Shown here piece by piece: positions 10,791-19,044 of a stretch of 64,000 bases of DNA; positions within the stretch are counted from its first letter, which is position 1, and each line of letters opens with the position of its first letter. The position numbers and the translations under genes were made by a program. Origin of the DNA: Billgrantia azerbaijanica (GTDB taxonomy: Bacteria > Pseudomonadota > Gammaproteobacteria > Pseudomonadales > Halomonadaceae). Location of the stretch: NCBI GenBank assembly GCA_004551485.1, contig SBLD01000010.1, positions 69,185 through 133,184 of the forward strand, read 5' to 3'. The notes below the pieces were generated by a model, which saw only the letters and a program-made list of their open reading frames with translations, had not been told where the DNA came from and made no database searches.

Positions 10791-11063
10791 TCAGAGCGTG
10801 ACGAAGTTGTCCGGGTCGCGCGGCTCGAGGGTCTCGAACTCGACGTGGGTGACCCGGGCGTTGGGCGGCCCCAGCCAGAGCCAGGCCGCCACCTGGTTGA
10901 CGGCCTCCCCTTCGCCGCACAGCAGCACTTCCACACGCCCGTCGGGCAGGTTCTTGGCATAGCCGGTGACGCCGTGCTGGAGCGCCTGCTCCTGGGTGGC
11001 GCGACGGAACCACACGCCCTGCACCTTGCCGGTGACCACGGCCTTGACGCAGCTCTTGCTCAT
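10791..11063 (-). CDS. Acylphosphatase
   Basis: 90-residue acylphosphatase hydrolysing carboxyl-phosphate bonds. The catalytic Arg20 in VQGVWFRRATQ and Asn38 in YAKNLPDGRVEV are both present. The start at 11063 (MSKSCVKAVV) gives the standard family length of about 90; an in-frame extension upstream is not conserved-looking. It is convergent with the nucleoside hydrolase and divergent from the amino acid dehydrogenase. Confidence 0.94.
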   Translation of the reverse strand: MSKSCVKAVVTGKVQGVWFRRATQEQALQHGVTGYAKNLPDGRVEVLLCGEGEAVNQVAAWLWLGPPNARVTHVEFETLEPRDPDNFVTL

Positions 11064-11276
11064 CGCAAGGTCTCTCCCTCCTGGAACCTGCTCCCCTTCT
11101 AGCATCCACACCGCCGACGCACCAGAGGTTCCAGCCAACTCCCGAATGCTCTAATCTGAAAAAAGGACAGCGTCACCGCCACAAGCACCGACCGTCCTCC
11201 CGGAAAGCCCTATTCTGCTTTCCCGCGCCCTGACCGGGCACAACAACAACGTCCATCCTCACAAGGGAGACACGCC

Positions 11277-12317
11277 ATGCCGGTCTTTGACCACCCCGAG
11301 TTCGACCACCACCAGCAGATCGTCTTCGGCAGCGACGAGGCGAGCGGCCTGCGCGCCATCATCGCCATCCATGATACCCGTCGCGGCCCCGCCTTGGGCG
11401 GCCTGCGCATCTACCCCTATGCCAGCGAGGCCGATGCCCTCACCGACGTGCTGCGCCTGTCGCGCGGCATGACCTACAAGTCGGCGCTCGCCGACCTGCC
11501 CCTGGGGGGCGGCAAGGCCGTCATCATCGCCGACCCGCGGCGCGACAAGACCCCCGAACTGCTGCGCGCCATGGGCCGCCTGGTCGACTCGCTCGGCGGG
11601 CGCTACATCACCGCGGAGGATTCCGGTACCAGCGAAGCGGACATGCGCATCATCCATGAGACCACCGATCACGTCAGCGGCCTGGGCAGGCGCCCCGGCG
11701 AATCCGGCGATCCCTCCCCCTACACGGCCCACGGCGTCTTCTGCGCCCTGCGGGTTGCCGTGCGGCACGGCCTGGGCCGGGAGAGCCTGGAAGGCCTGCG
11801 CGTGGCCGTCCAGGGCGTCGGTCACGTCGGCGCCCACCTGGCCCGCGCCCTGCACGCCGCCGGCGCGCAGCTGGTGCTCAGCGACCTCAACCGCGACGCC
11901 GTCGGTGCCCTGGCGGAGGAGCTCGGCGCCACGATCGTCACGCCGGAGGCGATCCTCGCGGCCGATGTCGACGTCTTCGCCCCTTGTGCCATGGGCGCGG
12001 TGCTCACCCCCGAGGTGGCCGAGAGCCTCGAGGCACGGGTCGTCTGCGGTGCCGCCAACAACCAACTCGCCTCCCCCGAGGTGGCCGAGCGGCTGCACGA
12101 GCGTGGCATCCTCTACGCTCCGGACTACGTGGCCAACGCCGGCGGCGTGATCGAGGTGGAATGGCAGCGCCACGGCGACTACAGGCGCGAGGCGGTGATG
12201 GCGCATGTCGAGCGCATCGCCGACACCCTCGACGAGATCTTCGCCCGCGCCACCACCAGCCAGACCAGCCCGGCGATCATCGCCGACCGGCTGGCCCGCG
12301 AGCGCCTGGCCGGGTAG
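11277..12317 (+). CDS. Leu/Val/Phe-type amino acid dehydrogenase
   Basis: 346-residue member of the Glu/Leu/Phe/Val dehydrogenase family, catalysing NAD-dependent oxidative deamination of branched-chain or aromatic amino acids. The N-terminal domain has GGLRIYPY and the catalytic-lysine loop LPLGGGKAVI. The C-terminal Rossmann domain has VQGVGHVG, followed by an Asp in SDLN that fits NAD preference. A GGGAG site precedes the ATG. The length fits leucine dehydrogenases (about 345-365) rather than glutamate dehydrogenases (about 420-450). Confidence 0.9.
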   Translation: MPVFDHPEFDHHQQIVFGSDEASGLRAIIAIHDTRRGPALGGLRIYPYASEADALTDVLRLSRGMTYKSALADLPLGGGKAVIIADPRRDKTPELLRAMGRLVDSLGGRYITAEDSGTSEADMRIIHETTDHVSGLGRRPGESGDPSPYTAHGVFCALRVAVRHGLGRESLEGLRVAVQGVGHVGAHLARALHAAGAQLVLSDLNRDAVGALAEELGATIVTPEAILAADVDVFAPCAMGAVLTPEVAESLEARVVCGAANNQLASPEVAERLHERGILYAPDYVANAGGVIEVEWQRHGDYRREAVMAHVERIADTLDEIFARATTSQTSPAIIADRLARERLAG

Positions 12318-12337
12318 GCGCAACGCAACACGCCGGC

Positions 12338-12365
12338 GAAGCGGGCGACGGTCGTCGCCCGTTTC
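12338..12365. terminator. Bidirectional terminator between convergent genes
   Basis: An 8-bp GC-rich perfect stem (12342-12349 with 12354-12361, loop 12350-12353) is extended by A/T pairs on both flanks and followed by a short T-run on the plus side. It lies between the converging dehydrogenase and yihY genes and overlaps the yihY stop codon. Confidence 0.6.
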
Positions 12366-13263
12366 ATCGTTCGTGGCATTCGCGGCGCACGAGAACCGCG
12401 CTGTTGCGCGGCACGATGCGCCGCCCACGCGCCAGCAGCAGGCTGCGCGTGAGCGCTGCGCCCAGCAGCAGGATCAGCGAACTGTAGTAGACCCACAGCA
12501 GCAGCATCACCACCGCCCCCGCCGCTCCATAGGTCGAGGCCGTGGCCGTGTAGGCGAGGTAGGTGGCGATCAGGCTGCGCCCCAGCGTGAAGAGCAGTGC
12601 CGTCACCGCGGCCCCTGCCAGGACATCGCGCCAGCCGAGCACCACGTCCGGCAACACCTTGAAGATGGTGGCGAACAGCAGCGTGACCATGGCCAGGGCG
12701 ATCAGGAATTCGGCGCCCTCGGTCAGCAGCCCGACGAACGGCAGCACATCGTCCGCCAGTCGCAGCATGGCTCGGGCGGCGATGCCCAGCACCAGGGTGA
12801 ACAGCAGGATGAGCCCCAGCGCCAGTACCACGACCAGCGACAGCAGGCGATTCTTGAGAAACACCAGCAGGCTGTTGCTGCTGGGCCGGGCCGTCACTCC
12901 CCAGATGGTGTTGAGGGAGAACTGCAGCTGGACGAACACGGCCGTGGCCCCGACCAGCAGCGCTCCGATGCCCAGCAGGCTGGGCAACACGCCGCTCTCC
13001 TCGGGACGCGAGGCGGCCACCGCCTGCTCGACGGCCTGCGCCACCTCCCGGCCCAGGCTGCCCTGCAGCTGGGCGACGAGCTGCCCCTGGGCCGCCTCCT
13101 CCCCCAGCACCACGCCGATGACGGTGACGGCAATGATCACCGTCGGTGCCAGCGAGAAGAGCGTATAGAAGGCGAGCGAGCCGGCATAGCTGAAGGCGTT
13201 GCGTTCCAGCCAGTGCGTGACCGCCCCGTGCACCACCCGCCACCAGAACACCAGGGGTTCCAT
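12364..13263 (-). CDS. YihY/BrkB-family inner-membrane protein
   Basis: 299-residue integral membrane protein of the YihY/UPF0761 (former 'ribonuclease BN') family, with about six membrane helices. Characteristic pieces are FSYAGSLAFYTLFSLAPTVI near the N-terminus and ASTYGAAGAVVMLLLWVYY near the C-terminus. The ATG at 13263 has GGAGG 8 bases upstream and gives the normal family length; upstream in-frame sequence is not needed. Its function is not known. The old RNase BN assignment was an error for this family. Confidence 0.88.
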   Translation of the reverse strand: MEPLVFWWRVVHGAVTHWLERNAFSYAGSLAFYTLFSLAPTVIIAVTVIGVVLGEEAAQGQLVAQLQGSLGREVAQAVEQAVAASRPEESGVLPSLLGIGALLVGATAVFVQLQFSLNTIWGVTARPSSNSLLVFLKNRLLSLVVVLALGLILLFTLVLGIAARAMLRLADDVLPFVGLLTEGAEFLIALAMVTLLFATIFKVLPDVVLGWRDVLAGAAVTALLFTLGRSLIATYLAYTATASTYGAAGAVVMLLLWVYYSSLILLLGAALTRSLLLARGRRIVPRNSAVLVRRECHER

Positions 13264-13393
13264 CCGTCTCGCCTCCTTGCCGTTGCCATGCTGCGCTACG
13301 GAGTCTTCTCCGGCGCCCCTGCAGGGTAACGCATTGCAGCACACCGGGCTGCCCTCCATAATGGCCCCCCACGCCGCCGCGAAGGATCCGCCG

Positions 13394-14470
13394 ATGCCCG
13401 CCGACGCCCTGGAATTCGACTGTCTCGTCTTCATCGGCCGCTTCCAGCCGCCGCACCTGGGGCATCTGGCGGTCATCCACGAGGCGCTGCGCCACGCCCG
13501 TCAGGTCATCGTGCTGGTGGGTTCGGCCTGGCAGGCACGCTCGCTGCGCAATCCCTGGCGCTTCGACGAGCGCCAGGCCATGCTGCGCGGCTGCTTCGAC
13601 GAGGAAGAGAACGCCCGCCTGGCCATCGTGCCGCTGCTCGATGCGCTCTACAACAACGACGTCTGGGTGCGCGACGTGCAGCGCAAGGTTCGCGACATCG
13701 CTGGTCCGCACCATGCGCGGCTGCCGCGTATCGGCCTGATCGGCGCGAGCCGCGGTCAATCGAGCTACTACTTGTCGCTCTTCCCGCAGTGGGAATCGGT
13801 GAGCGTCCCCCTGGTGGAGGGCATCACCGCCAGCCAGATCCGCGAGCGACTGCTGCGCTCCGCCTCTTCCGCCGGCGACTACCTGAGCACCGGGGCCACC
13901 CACGACCTGCCACCCAGCGTCTGTACGGCCCTGCGCGACTTCGTCGGGGGCGACGCCCACCGTCAGCTCCTCGAGGAACAGCAGCTGCTCGAGCAGTACC
14001 GCCAGGCCTGGGCGCAGGCGCCCTACCCGCCGATCTTCGTCACCGTCAATGCCGTGGTGGTGCAGTCCGGCCATGTGCTGCTGGTGCGGCGCACGGCGGC
14101 TCCCGGCAAGGGACTGCTCGCCCTGCCCGGCGGCTTCATCAACCCCCACGAACGGCTGCTCGACGCCTGCCTGCGCGAACTGCGCGAACGCGTGCGCCTC
14201 AAGGTGCCGGGGCCGGTGCTCAAGGGCTCGCTGCGCGGCCAGCGCCTGTTCGACGAGCCGCACCGCAGCTGGCGCGGCCGCACCCTGGCGGAAGCCTTCT
14301 ACTTCGCGCTGCGCCCCGACCAGCAGCTGCCGCGGCTCAAGCCGGTCAAGGGCGGCGACCACGCGCGCTGGGTGCCGCTCGCCGAGCTCGAACCGGAGAG
14401 CCTGTTCGAGGACCACTTCTTCATCATCCAGAACTTTCTCGGCCTGCCGGCCGATTTCGGCGGCAGCTAG
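13394..14470 (+). CDS. Bifunctional NMN adenylyltransferase / Nudix hydrolase
   Basis: 358-residue fusion. The N-terminal nucleotidyltransferase domain (about 1-185) carries the (H/T)xGH-type motif IGRFQPPHLGHLAVI and the C-terminal ISSxxxR-like TASQIRERL, as in NadM-type NMN adenylyltransferases. The C-terminal Nudix domain (about 210-350) has GGFINPHERLLDACLRELRERVRL. In the Nudix box GX5EX7REUXEE, the acidic positions after RE are replaced (RELRER), so hydrolase activity may be altered. ATG 13394 has AAGGA 7 bases upstream. It probably acts in NAD synthesis or salvage. Confidence 0.88.
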   Translation: MPADALEFDCLVFIGRFQPPHLGHLAVIHEALRHARQVIVLVGSAWQARSLRNPWRFDERQAMLRGCFDEEENARLAIVPLLDALYNNDVWVRDVQRKVRDIAGPHHARLPRIGLIGASRGQSSYYLSLFPQWESVSVPLVEGITASQIRERLLRSASSAGDYLSTGATHDLPPSVCTALRDFVGGDAHRQLLEEQQLLEQYRQAWAQAPYPPIFVTVNAVVVQSGHVLLVRRTAAPGKGLLALPGGFINPHERLLDACLRELRERVRLKVPGPVLKGSLRGQRLFDEPHRSWRGRTLAEAFYFALRPDQQLPRLKPVKGGDHARWVPLAELEPESLFEDHFFIIQNFLGLPADFGGS

Positions 14471-14616
14471 AGACTCTCAAACACCAACTGGACGGAAAGG
14501 CGCTTCACGGATCGGCGAGCGGCCCAAGCGCAAGGCGCCCGGAGCACAGGAGGTGGAGCATATGGGGTATATGTGACGCCTCCGACGGTCCGACGCTTCG
14601 GCACCGCGTAACGCCG

Positions 14617-14639
14617 CGAATGGGTTGCGCAGCCATTCG
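14617..14639. repeat. Inverted repeat 3' of the NadM-Nudix gene
   Basis: Perfect 7-bp arms CGAATGG and CCATTCG flank a 9-base loop holding the palindrome TGCGCA. It lies in the 180-base gap between two convergent genes. It could serve as a terminator or be a REP-like unit; no T-run follows. Confidence 0.45.
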
Positions 14640-14651
14640 TGGAGTGCATTT

Positions 14652-15569
14652 CTAAGCCTGCAGGAAGTCGCGGGGCAACTTCATCATCTGCCGCCACAGC
14701 TTCTCCACGCCCGGCTTGTGAACCAGCGAGCAGCGGTAGAGGCGAATCTCCAGCGGCACGTCCCACTTCTCGCCGCCGGCACGCACCAGCCGCCCGCCGT
14801 TGAGCTCCTCACGAATGCAGAAGTCGGGAATCCAGGCCAACCCCACCCCCTGCATCACCATGCCCTTGAGCCCCTCGGCCATGGCGGTCTCGTATACCGT
14901 GCGCAGGCGCAGGCGCAGCGGGTCGTTCTTCAGCAGCATGCGCACGCTGCGCCCCAGGAAGGCGCCCTGGGTGTAGGCGAGGTAGGGAATCGGCGCCGGG
15001 TCGTCGAGGCTGAACCGGGGCCTCCCGGCGTCATCCGGCAGGCTCACCGGCACCATCTTGACCTGGCCGATGGAGAAGGAGGGAAACACCTCGGCGTCGA
15101 GCTGCATGGTGGCGTAGGGGTCGTGGTAGGCGAGCATCAGGTCGCAGTTGCCCTCGCGCAACACGTGGATCGCGTCCCCCACGTTCATTGCCACCAAGCG
15201 CGTCGGCAGCTCTCCGAGGCCTTCCTGCAGCCTCGAGATCCACTGCGGGTAGAAACTCAGCGCCAGCGAGTGAGCCGCCACGATGTCCAGGGCCTCGCGC
15301 GCCATGGAGACCCCGCGCAGGTGCCCCAGGCACTCGTTGAGCTGCTCGACGAGGTTGCGCGCCGTGACCAGGAAGATCTGTCCCTCGGGGGTGAGAGTAA
15401 CCGGCGTGGTCGAGCGATCCACCAGGGTCACGCCCACCGCCTGCTCCAACGAACGGATGCGCCGGCTGAAGGCCGGCTGGGTGACGTGGCGCTGACGGGC
15501 AGAGGCCGAGAAACTGCGGCTGTTGGCCAGGGCGACGAAATCTTCCAACCATTTGGTCTCGAGGTTCAC
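14652..15569 (-). CDS. LysR-family transcriptional regulator
   Basis: 305-residue LysR-type regulator. The N-terminal winged helix-turn-helix is clear (WLEDFVALANSRSFSASA then RHVTQPAFSRRIRSLE), followed by the substrate-binding domain. GTG at 15569 is preferred because GGAG lies 5 bases upstream; an ATG at 15590 would add seven residues but lacks a ribosome-binding site. No obvious target operon is divergent from it, and the effector is unknown. It resembles HypT/QseD-like LysR proteins in general layout, but this is not firm. Confidence 0.88.
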   Translation of the reverse strand: MNLETKWLEDFVALANSRSFSASARQRHVTQPAFSRRIRSLEQAVGVTLVDRSTTPVTLTPEGQIFLVTARNLVEQLNECLGHLRGVSMAREALDIVAAHSLALSFYPQWISRLQEGLGELPTRLVAMNVGDAIHVLREGNCDLMLAYHDPYATMQLDAEVFPSFSIGQVKMVPVSLPDDAGRPRFSLDDPAPIPYLAYTQGAFLGRSVRMLLKNDPLRLRLRTVYETAMAEGLKGMVMQGVGLAWIPDFCIREELNGGRLVRAGGEKWDVPLEIRLYRCSLVHKPGVEKLWRQMMKLPRDFLQA

Positions 15570-15679
15570 CGTGACTCCGATGACGGGCATTGACGAGGCG
15601 CGAGGGACCGCGCCGGAGAGCGCTGACGGGACGTCAAGGAGCGACTAATGTACCCCAGTGGACGTACGAACCCAAGCGG

Positions 15680-17098
15680 CTACTGGATGGGTGAGGTCAG
15701 ATAGGCGGCGCGCGACACCAGCTTGCGCCATAGCGGCCGGCTCTTCAGCTCGTCGTAGCCGATGCGCCGGCAGGCGGCGAAATCGCGCTCGAGCATCAGG
15801 CGCACCTCGGCGGCGAAGCGCCGATCGGGAATGAAGGCGGTGATCTCGAAGTTGAGACGGAAGGAACGGTTGTCCAGGTTCACCGTCCCGACGCTGGCAG
15901 CGTCATCGTCGATGAGCATCACCTTCTGGTGGAGAAAGCCCGGCAAATAACGGTATACCTTGACCCCGGCGCGCACCATGTCGGGCAGGAAGGCGAAGGC
16001 CGAGAGGAACACCAGCAGGTGGTCGGGATGCTCGGGGATCATGATACGCACGTCGACGCCGCGCATGGCGGCGAGCCGCAGGGCATCCTGCACGCTCTGG
16101 TCGGGAACGAAATAGGGACTGGTCACCCACAGCCGCTCGTGGGCGCTGTGAATCGCATGCTGCACCAGCAGGCTGGCGGTCTCCTGGCGGTCGGCCGGCC
16201 CCGACGGCACGATCACCACGTGCTGCGACTCCGCGCAGGTCACGCGAGGCTCCCAGCACAGCCCGATCACCTCGCCGGTGGCCCAGTGCCAGTCCTCCCA
16301 GAACGCCTCCTGCAGGCCCAGCACGCTGGGGCCGGTGAGCTTGAGGTGGGTATCGCGCCACGGACCGTGACGCGGATGCTGGCCGAGATACTCGATGCCG
16401 ACGTTGAAGCCGCCCAGCCAGCCCTCGCGGCCGTCGGCCACCAGCACCTTGCGGTGGTTGCGGAAATTGAGCTGGAATCGGTGCTTGAGCCCCCGTGAGG
16501 AGCGGAAGGGGCTGACCTTCACGCCCACCGCCGCGAGGTCGCGCAGATACCCCTCGGGGAGCTTGCGACTGCCCATCTCGTCGTACAGGAAATAGACCCG
16601 CACCTCCCGCTCGGCGGCGGTCACCAGGCGCGCCTTGAGCTCACGCCCCAGGGCATCGTTGCGCACGATGAAGAATTGCACCAGCAGGTACTCCTCGGCG
16701 GACTCGATGCCGGCGAAGAGACTGTCGAAGGTCGCCCGGCCATTGATCAGCAGCTCGGCGCGATTGCCCCGGGTCAACGGCATCATGGCGAGCTGTTCCA
16801 CGGCGCGCACGTCGGGATCGTTGACATCCGCCAGGTAGGGCTCTATCAGTTGCCGATAGCGCGCCAGCACCCGGCGCAGCACGGTATCGCGCTCGCCCCG
16901 CGCCGAGACATAGCCGTAGAAGCGCGGCCGGCCGAAGAACCAGTAGGCGGGCACCGCCAGGTAGGGGAAGGTCACCAGCGAGATGATCCAGGCAATGGCC
17001 CCCTGAGACGTCCGACTGGACATCAAGGCCATCACCGCAGAGACGATGCCCAGCAGGTAAGTCAGGAAAATCGCCAGGCCGAACAGCCAGGAGGTCAT
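15680..17098 (-). CDS. cls: Cardiolipin synthase (phospholipase D family)
   Basis: 472-residue membrane enzyme that joins phosphatidylglycerol units into cardiolipin. Two N-terminal membrane helices (about 1-55) are followed by two HKD catalytic motifs: NHRKVLVADG in the first half and LHQKVMLIDD in the second, each with downstream Asn/Gly-rich segments (GGFNVGIEY and GTVNLDNRS). This is the ClsA-type architecture. Cardiolipin is relevant to osmotic adaptation. It is downstream of fumarase but separated by a terminator. Confidence 0.94.
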   Translation of the reverse strand: MTSWLFGLAIFLTYLLGIVSAVMALMSSRTSQGAIAWIISLVTFPYLAVPAYWFFGRPRFYGYVSARGERDTVLRRVLARYRQLIEPYLADVNDPDVRAVEQLAMMPLTRGNRAELLINGRATFDSLFAGIESAEEYLLVQFFIVRNDALGRELKARLVTAAEREVRVYFLYDEMGSRKLPEGYLRDLAAVGVKVSPFRSSRGLKHRFQLNFRNHRKVLVADGREGWLGGFNVGIEYLGQHPRHGPWRDTHLKLTGPSVLGLQEAFWEDWHWATGEVIGLCWEPRVTCAESQHVVIVPSGPADRQETASLLVQHAIHSAHERLWVTSPYFVPDQSVQDALRLAAMRGVDVRIMIPEHPDHLLVFLSAFAFLPDMVRAGVKVYRYLPGFLHQKVMLIDDDAASVGTVNLDNRSFRLNFEITAFIPDRRFAAEVRLMLERDFAACRRIGYDELKSRPLWRKLVSRAAYLTSPIQ

Positions 17099-17144
17099 GC
17101 TCTCTCCCTGAGAAAACAGCGTTCTACAGCATAACCAAACGACA

Positions 17145-17171
17145 GCGGCCCCGCCAGGATGGCGGGGCCGC
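17145..17171 (-). terminator. Rho-independent terminator after fumarase
   Basis: An 11-bp perfect GC-rich stem (17145-17155 with 17161-17171, loop AGGAT) lies 59 bases after the fumarase stop. It is followed on the minus strand by a T-rich stretch (TGTCGTTTGGTTAT). Confidence 0.75.
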
Positions 17172-17230
17172 GGGGTTGCGCATTCGCAAGGCCGTTACGG
17201 CTATCTGCAAAAGCCCGGTGCGGAGCCGTA

Positions 17231-18736
17231 TCAGGCGCGCTCGGCGATGATCTCCTTCCACTTGGCCGGGCCGGTCTGGTGCACCGAGGTGCCCTGGCTG
17301 TCCACGGCCACGGTCACCGGCATGTCCTCCACCTCGAACTCGTAGATGGCCTCCATGCCGAGGTCCTCGAAGCCCACCACGCGCGACTTCTTGATCGCCT
17401 GGGCGACCAGGTAGGCGGAACCACCCACCGCCATCAGGTAGACGGCCTGATTGTCACGGATCGCCTCGATGGCCGCCGGGCCACGCTCGGCCTTGCCGAC
17501 CATGCCGAGCAGGCCGGTCTCCTCGAGCATGGTCCGGGTGAACTTGTCCATGCGCGTGGCCGTGGTCGGACCGGCCGGGCCCACCACCTCGTCGCGCACC
17601 GGGTCGACCGGGCCCACGTAGTAGATGAAACGCCCTTTCAGATCAACCGGCAGCGCCTCGCCCTTGGCGAGCATGTCGACCATGCGCTTGTGCGCGGCGT
17701 CACGACCGGTGAGCAGCTTGCCGTTGAGCAGCAGGGTATCGCCGGGCTGCCAGGTGCGCACCTCCTCCGGGGTGATGGCGTCGAGGTCGACGCGCTTGAC
17801 GTTGTCGCCCGCCTCGCGGGTGATCTCCGGCCAGTCCTCCAGCCTGGGCGCCGGCAGCGCCGCCGGGCCGCTGCCGTCCAGTGTGAAGTGGGCGTGGCGG
17901 GTGGCGGCGCAGTTGGGAATGATCGCCACCGGCTTGTTGGCGGCGTGGGTCGGGTAATCCTTGACCTTGATGTCGAGCACCGTGGTCAGCCCGCCCAGGC
18001 CCTGGGCACCGATGCCGCTCTTGTTGACCTTGTCGTAGAGTTCCAGGCGCAGCTCCTCGGCGCGATTGGACGCACCGCGCGCCTGCAGCTCCTGGATGTC
18101 GATGGGATCGAGCAGCGACTCCTTGGCGAGCTCCATGGCCTTCTCGGCGGTACCGCCGATGCCGATGCCGAGCATGCCGGGCGGGCACCAGCCGGCGCCC
18201 ATCTTGGGCAGCTGCTCCATGACCCAGTCGACCACGCTGTCGGAGGGGTTGAGCATGGCGAACTTGGACTTCGCCTCGCTGCCGCCGCCCTTGGCGGCCA
18301 CGTGCACCTCGACGGTGTCGCCGGGCACCAGCTTGTGGTGGATCACCGCGGGGGTGTTGTCGCGGGTGTTGGTCCGCTTGCCGTCCGGGTCGGCCAGCAC
18401 CGAGGCGCGCAACACGTTGTCGGGCAGCTGGTAGGCGCGGCGCACGCCCTCGTTGATCATGTCGTCGAGGCTCAGGTCACCCTCGAAGCGCACGTTCATG
18501 CCCACGTGGACGAAGACGGTGACGATGCCGGTGTCCTGGCAGATCGGGCGATGGCCGGTGGCGCACATGCGCGAGTTGATCAGGATCTGGGCGATGGCGT
18601 CCTTGGCCGCCGGATTCTCCTCGCGCTCGTAGGCCGCTGCCATGGCGTCGATGAAATCCTTGGGATGGTAGTAGGAAATGTACTGCAGGGCATCGGCGAC
18701 GCTCTGGATCAGGTCGTCCTGGCGGATCACGGTCAT
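17231..18736 (-). CDS. Class I fumarate hydratase (Fe-S)
   Basis: 501-residue single-chain class I fumarase, an oxygen-sensitive [4Fe-4S] enzyme interconverting fumarate and malate in the TCA cycle. The N-terminal alpha-type part has MCATGHRPICQDTG and the Cys-containing PNCAATRH and APMGAGWCPPG-type segments (here KMGAGWCPPGMLGIG). The C-terminal beta-type part has GPAGPTTATRMDKF. ATG 18736 with AAGGAG 10 bases upstream is preferred over an upstream in-frame start. The length matches E. coli FumA/FumB less a short tail. Confidence 0.93.
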   Translation of the reverse strand: MTVIRQDDLIQSVADALQYISYYHPKDFIDAMAAAYEREENPAAKDAIAQILINSRMCATGHRPICQDTGIVTVFVHVGMNVRFEGDLSLDDMINEGVRRAYQLPDNVLRASVLADPDGKRTNTRDNTPAVIHHKLVPGDTVEVHVAAKGGGSEAKSKFAMLNPSDSVVDWVMEQLPKMGAGWCPPGMLGIGIGGTAEKAMELAKESLLDPIDIQELQARGASNRAEELRLELYDKVNKSGIGAQGLGGLTTVLDIKVKDYPTHAANKPVAIIPNCAATRHAHFTLDGSGPAALPAPRLEDWPEITREAGDNVKRVDLDAITPEEVRTWQPGDTLLLNGKLLTGRDAAHKRMVDMLAKGEALPVDLKGRFIYYVGPVDPVRDEVVGPAGPTTATRMDKFTRTMLEETGLLGMVGKAERGPAAIEAIRDNQAVYLMAVGGSAYLVAQAIKKSRVVGFEDLGMEAIYEFEVEDMPVTVAVDSQGTSVHQTGPAKWKEIIAERA

Positions 18737-19044
18737 GGGCAAGGAACTCCTTGGCGTTGTCGGCATACCCGCTCTCGGGGCGGCGTCTGGGCCAGCGCGG
18801 CGGGCTCGAACGGGGGCGGATTATACCTCAGCCACGAACGACCGGCAGAGCCCTTCCACCAATGGCGGGCACGGCAGCGCTGCGACGGCCAGCAAGATAA
18901 CGGTATAAACCAGGCCTGGCAGGCAGGACAGATGCAGGGTACCAGCGGCGCGGCGGATCTCAGCGCCTTCCGGCATCCTTTTTCCTTGCGATTTCAGGAA
19001 CACCCGGTGGGACGTAGCTCGCTCGGGGCTGATCCGCGGGCAGA
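18737..19044. other. 308-base intergenic region, fumarase to uvrB
   Basis: No convincing gene is present. A 60-codon minus-strand frame (18821-19003) has no ribosome-binding site or recognisable fold. The segment holds the second copy of the 15-mer AGATAACGGTATAAA (about 18895-18909) and probably the fumarase promoter. Confidence 0.5.

Noticed and set aside
15941-15962. Partial match to the ATAACGGTAT box inside cls
   Set aside because: It lies inside conserved coding sequence and lacks the flanking bases of the two intergenic copies.
18821-19003. 60-codon minus-strand frame between fumarase and uvrB with a hydrophobic stretch
   Set aside because: No ribosome-binding site, and it covers the likely fumarase promoter; could be revisited with ribosome profiling.
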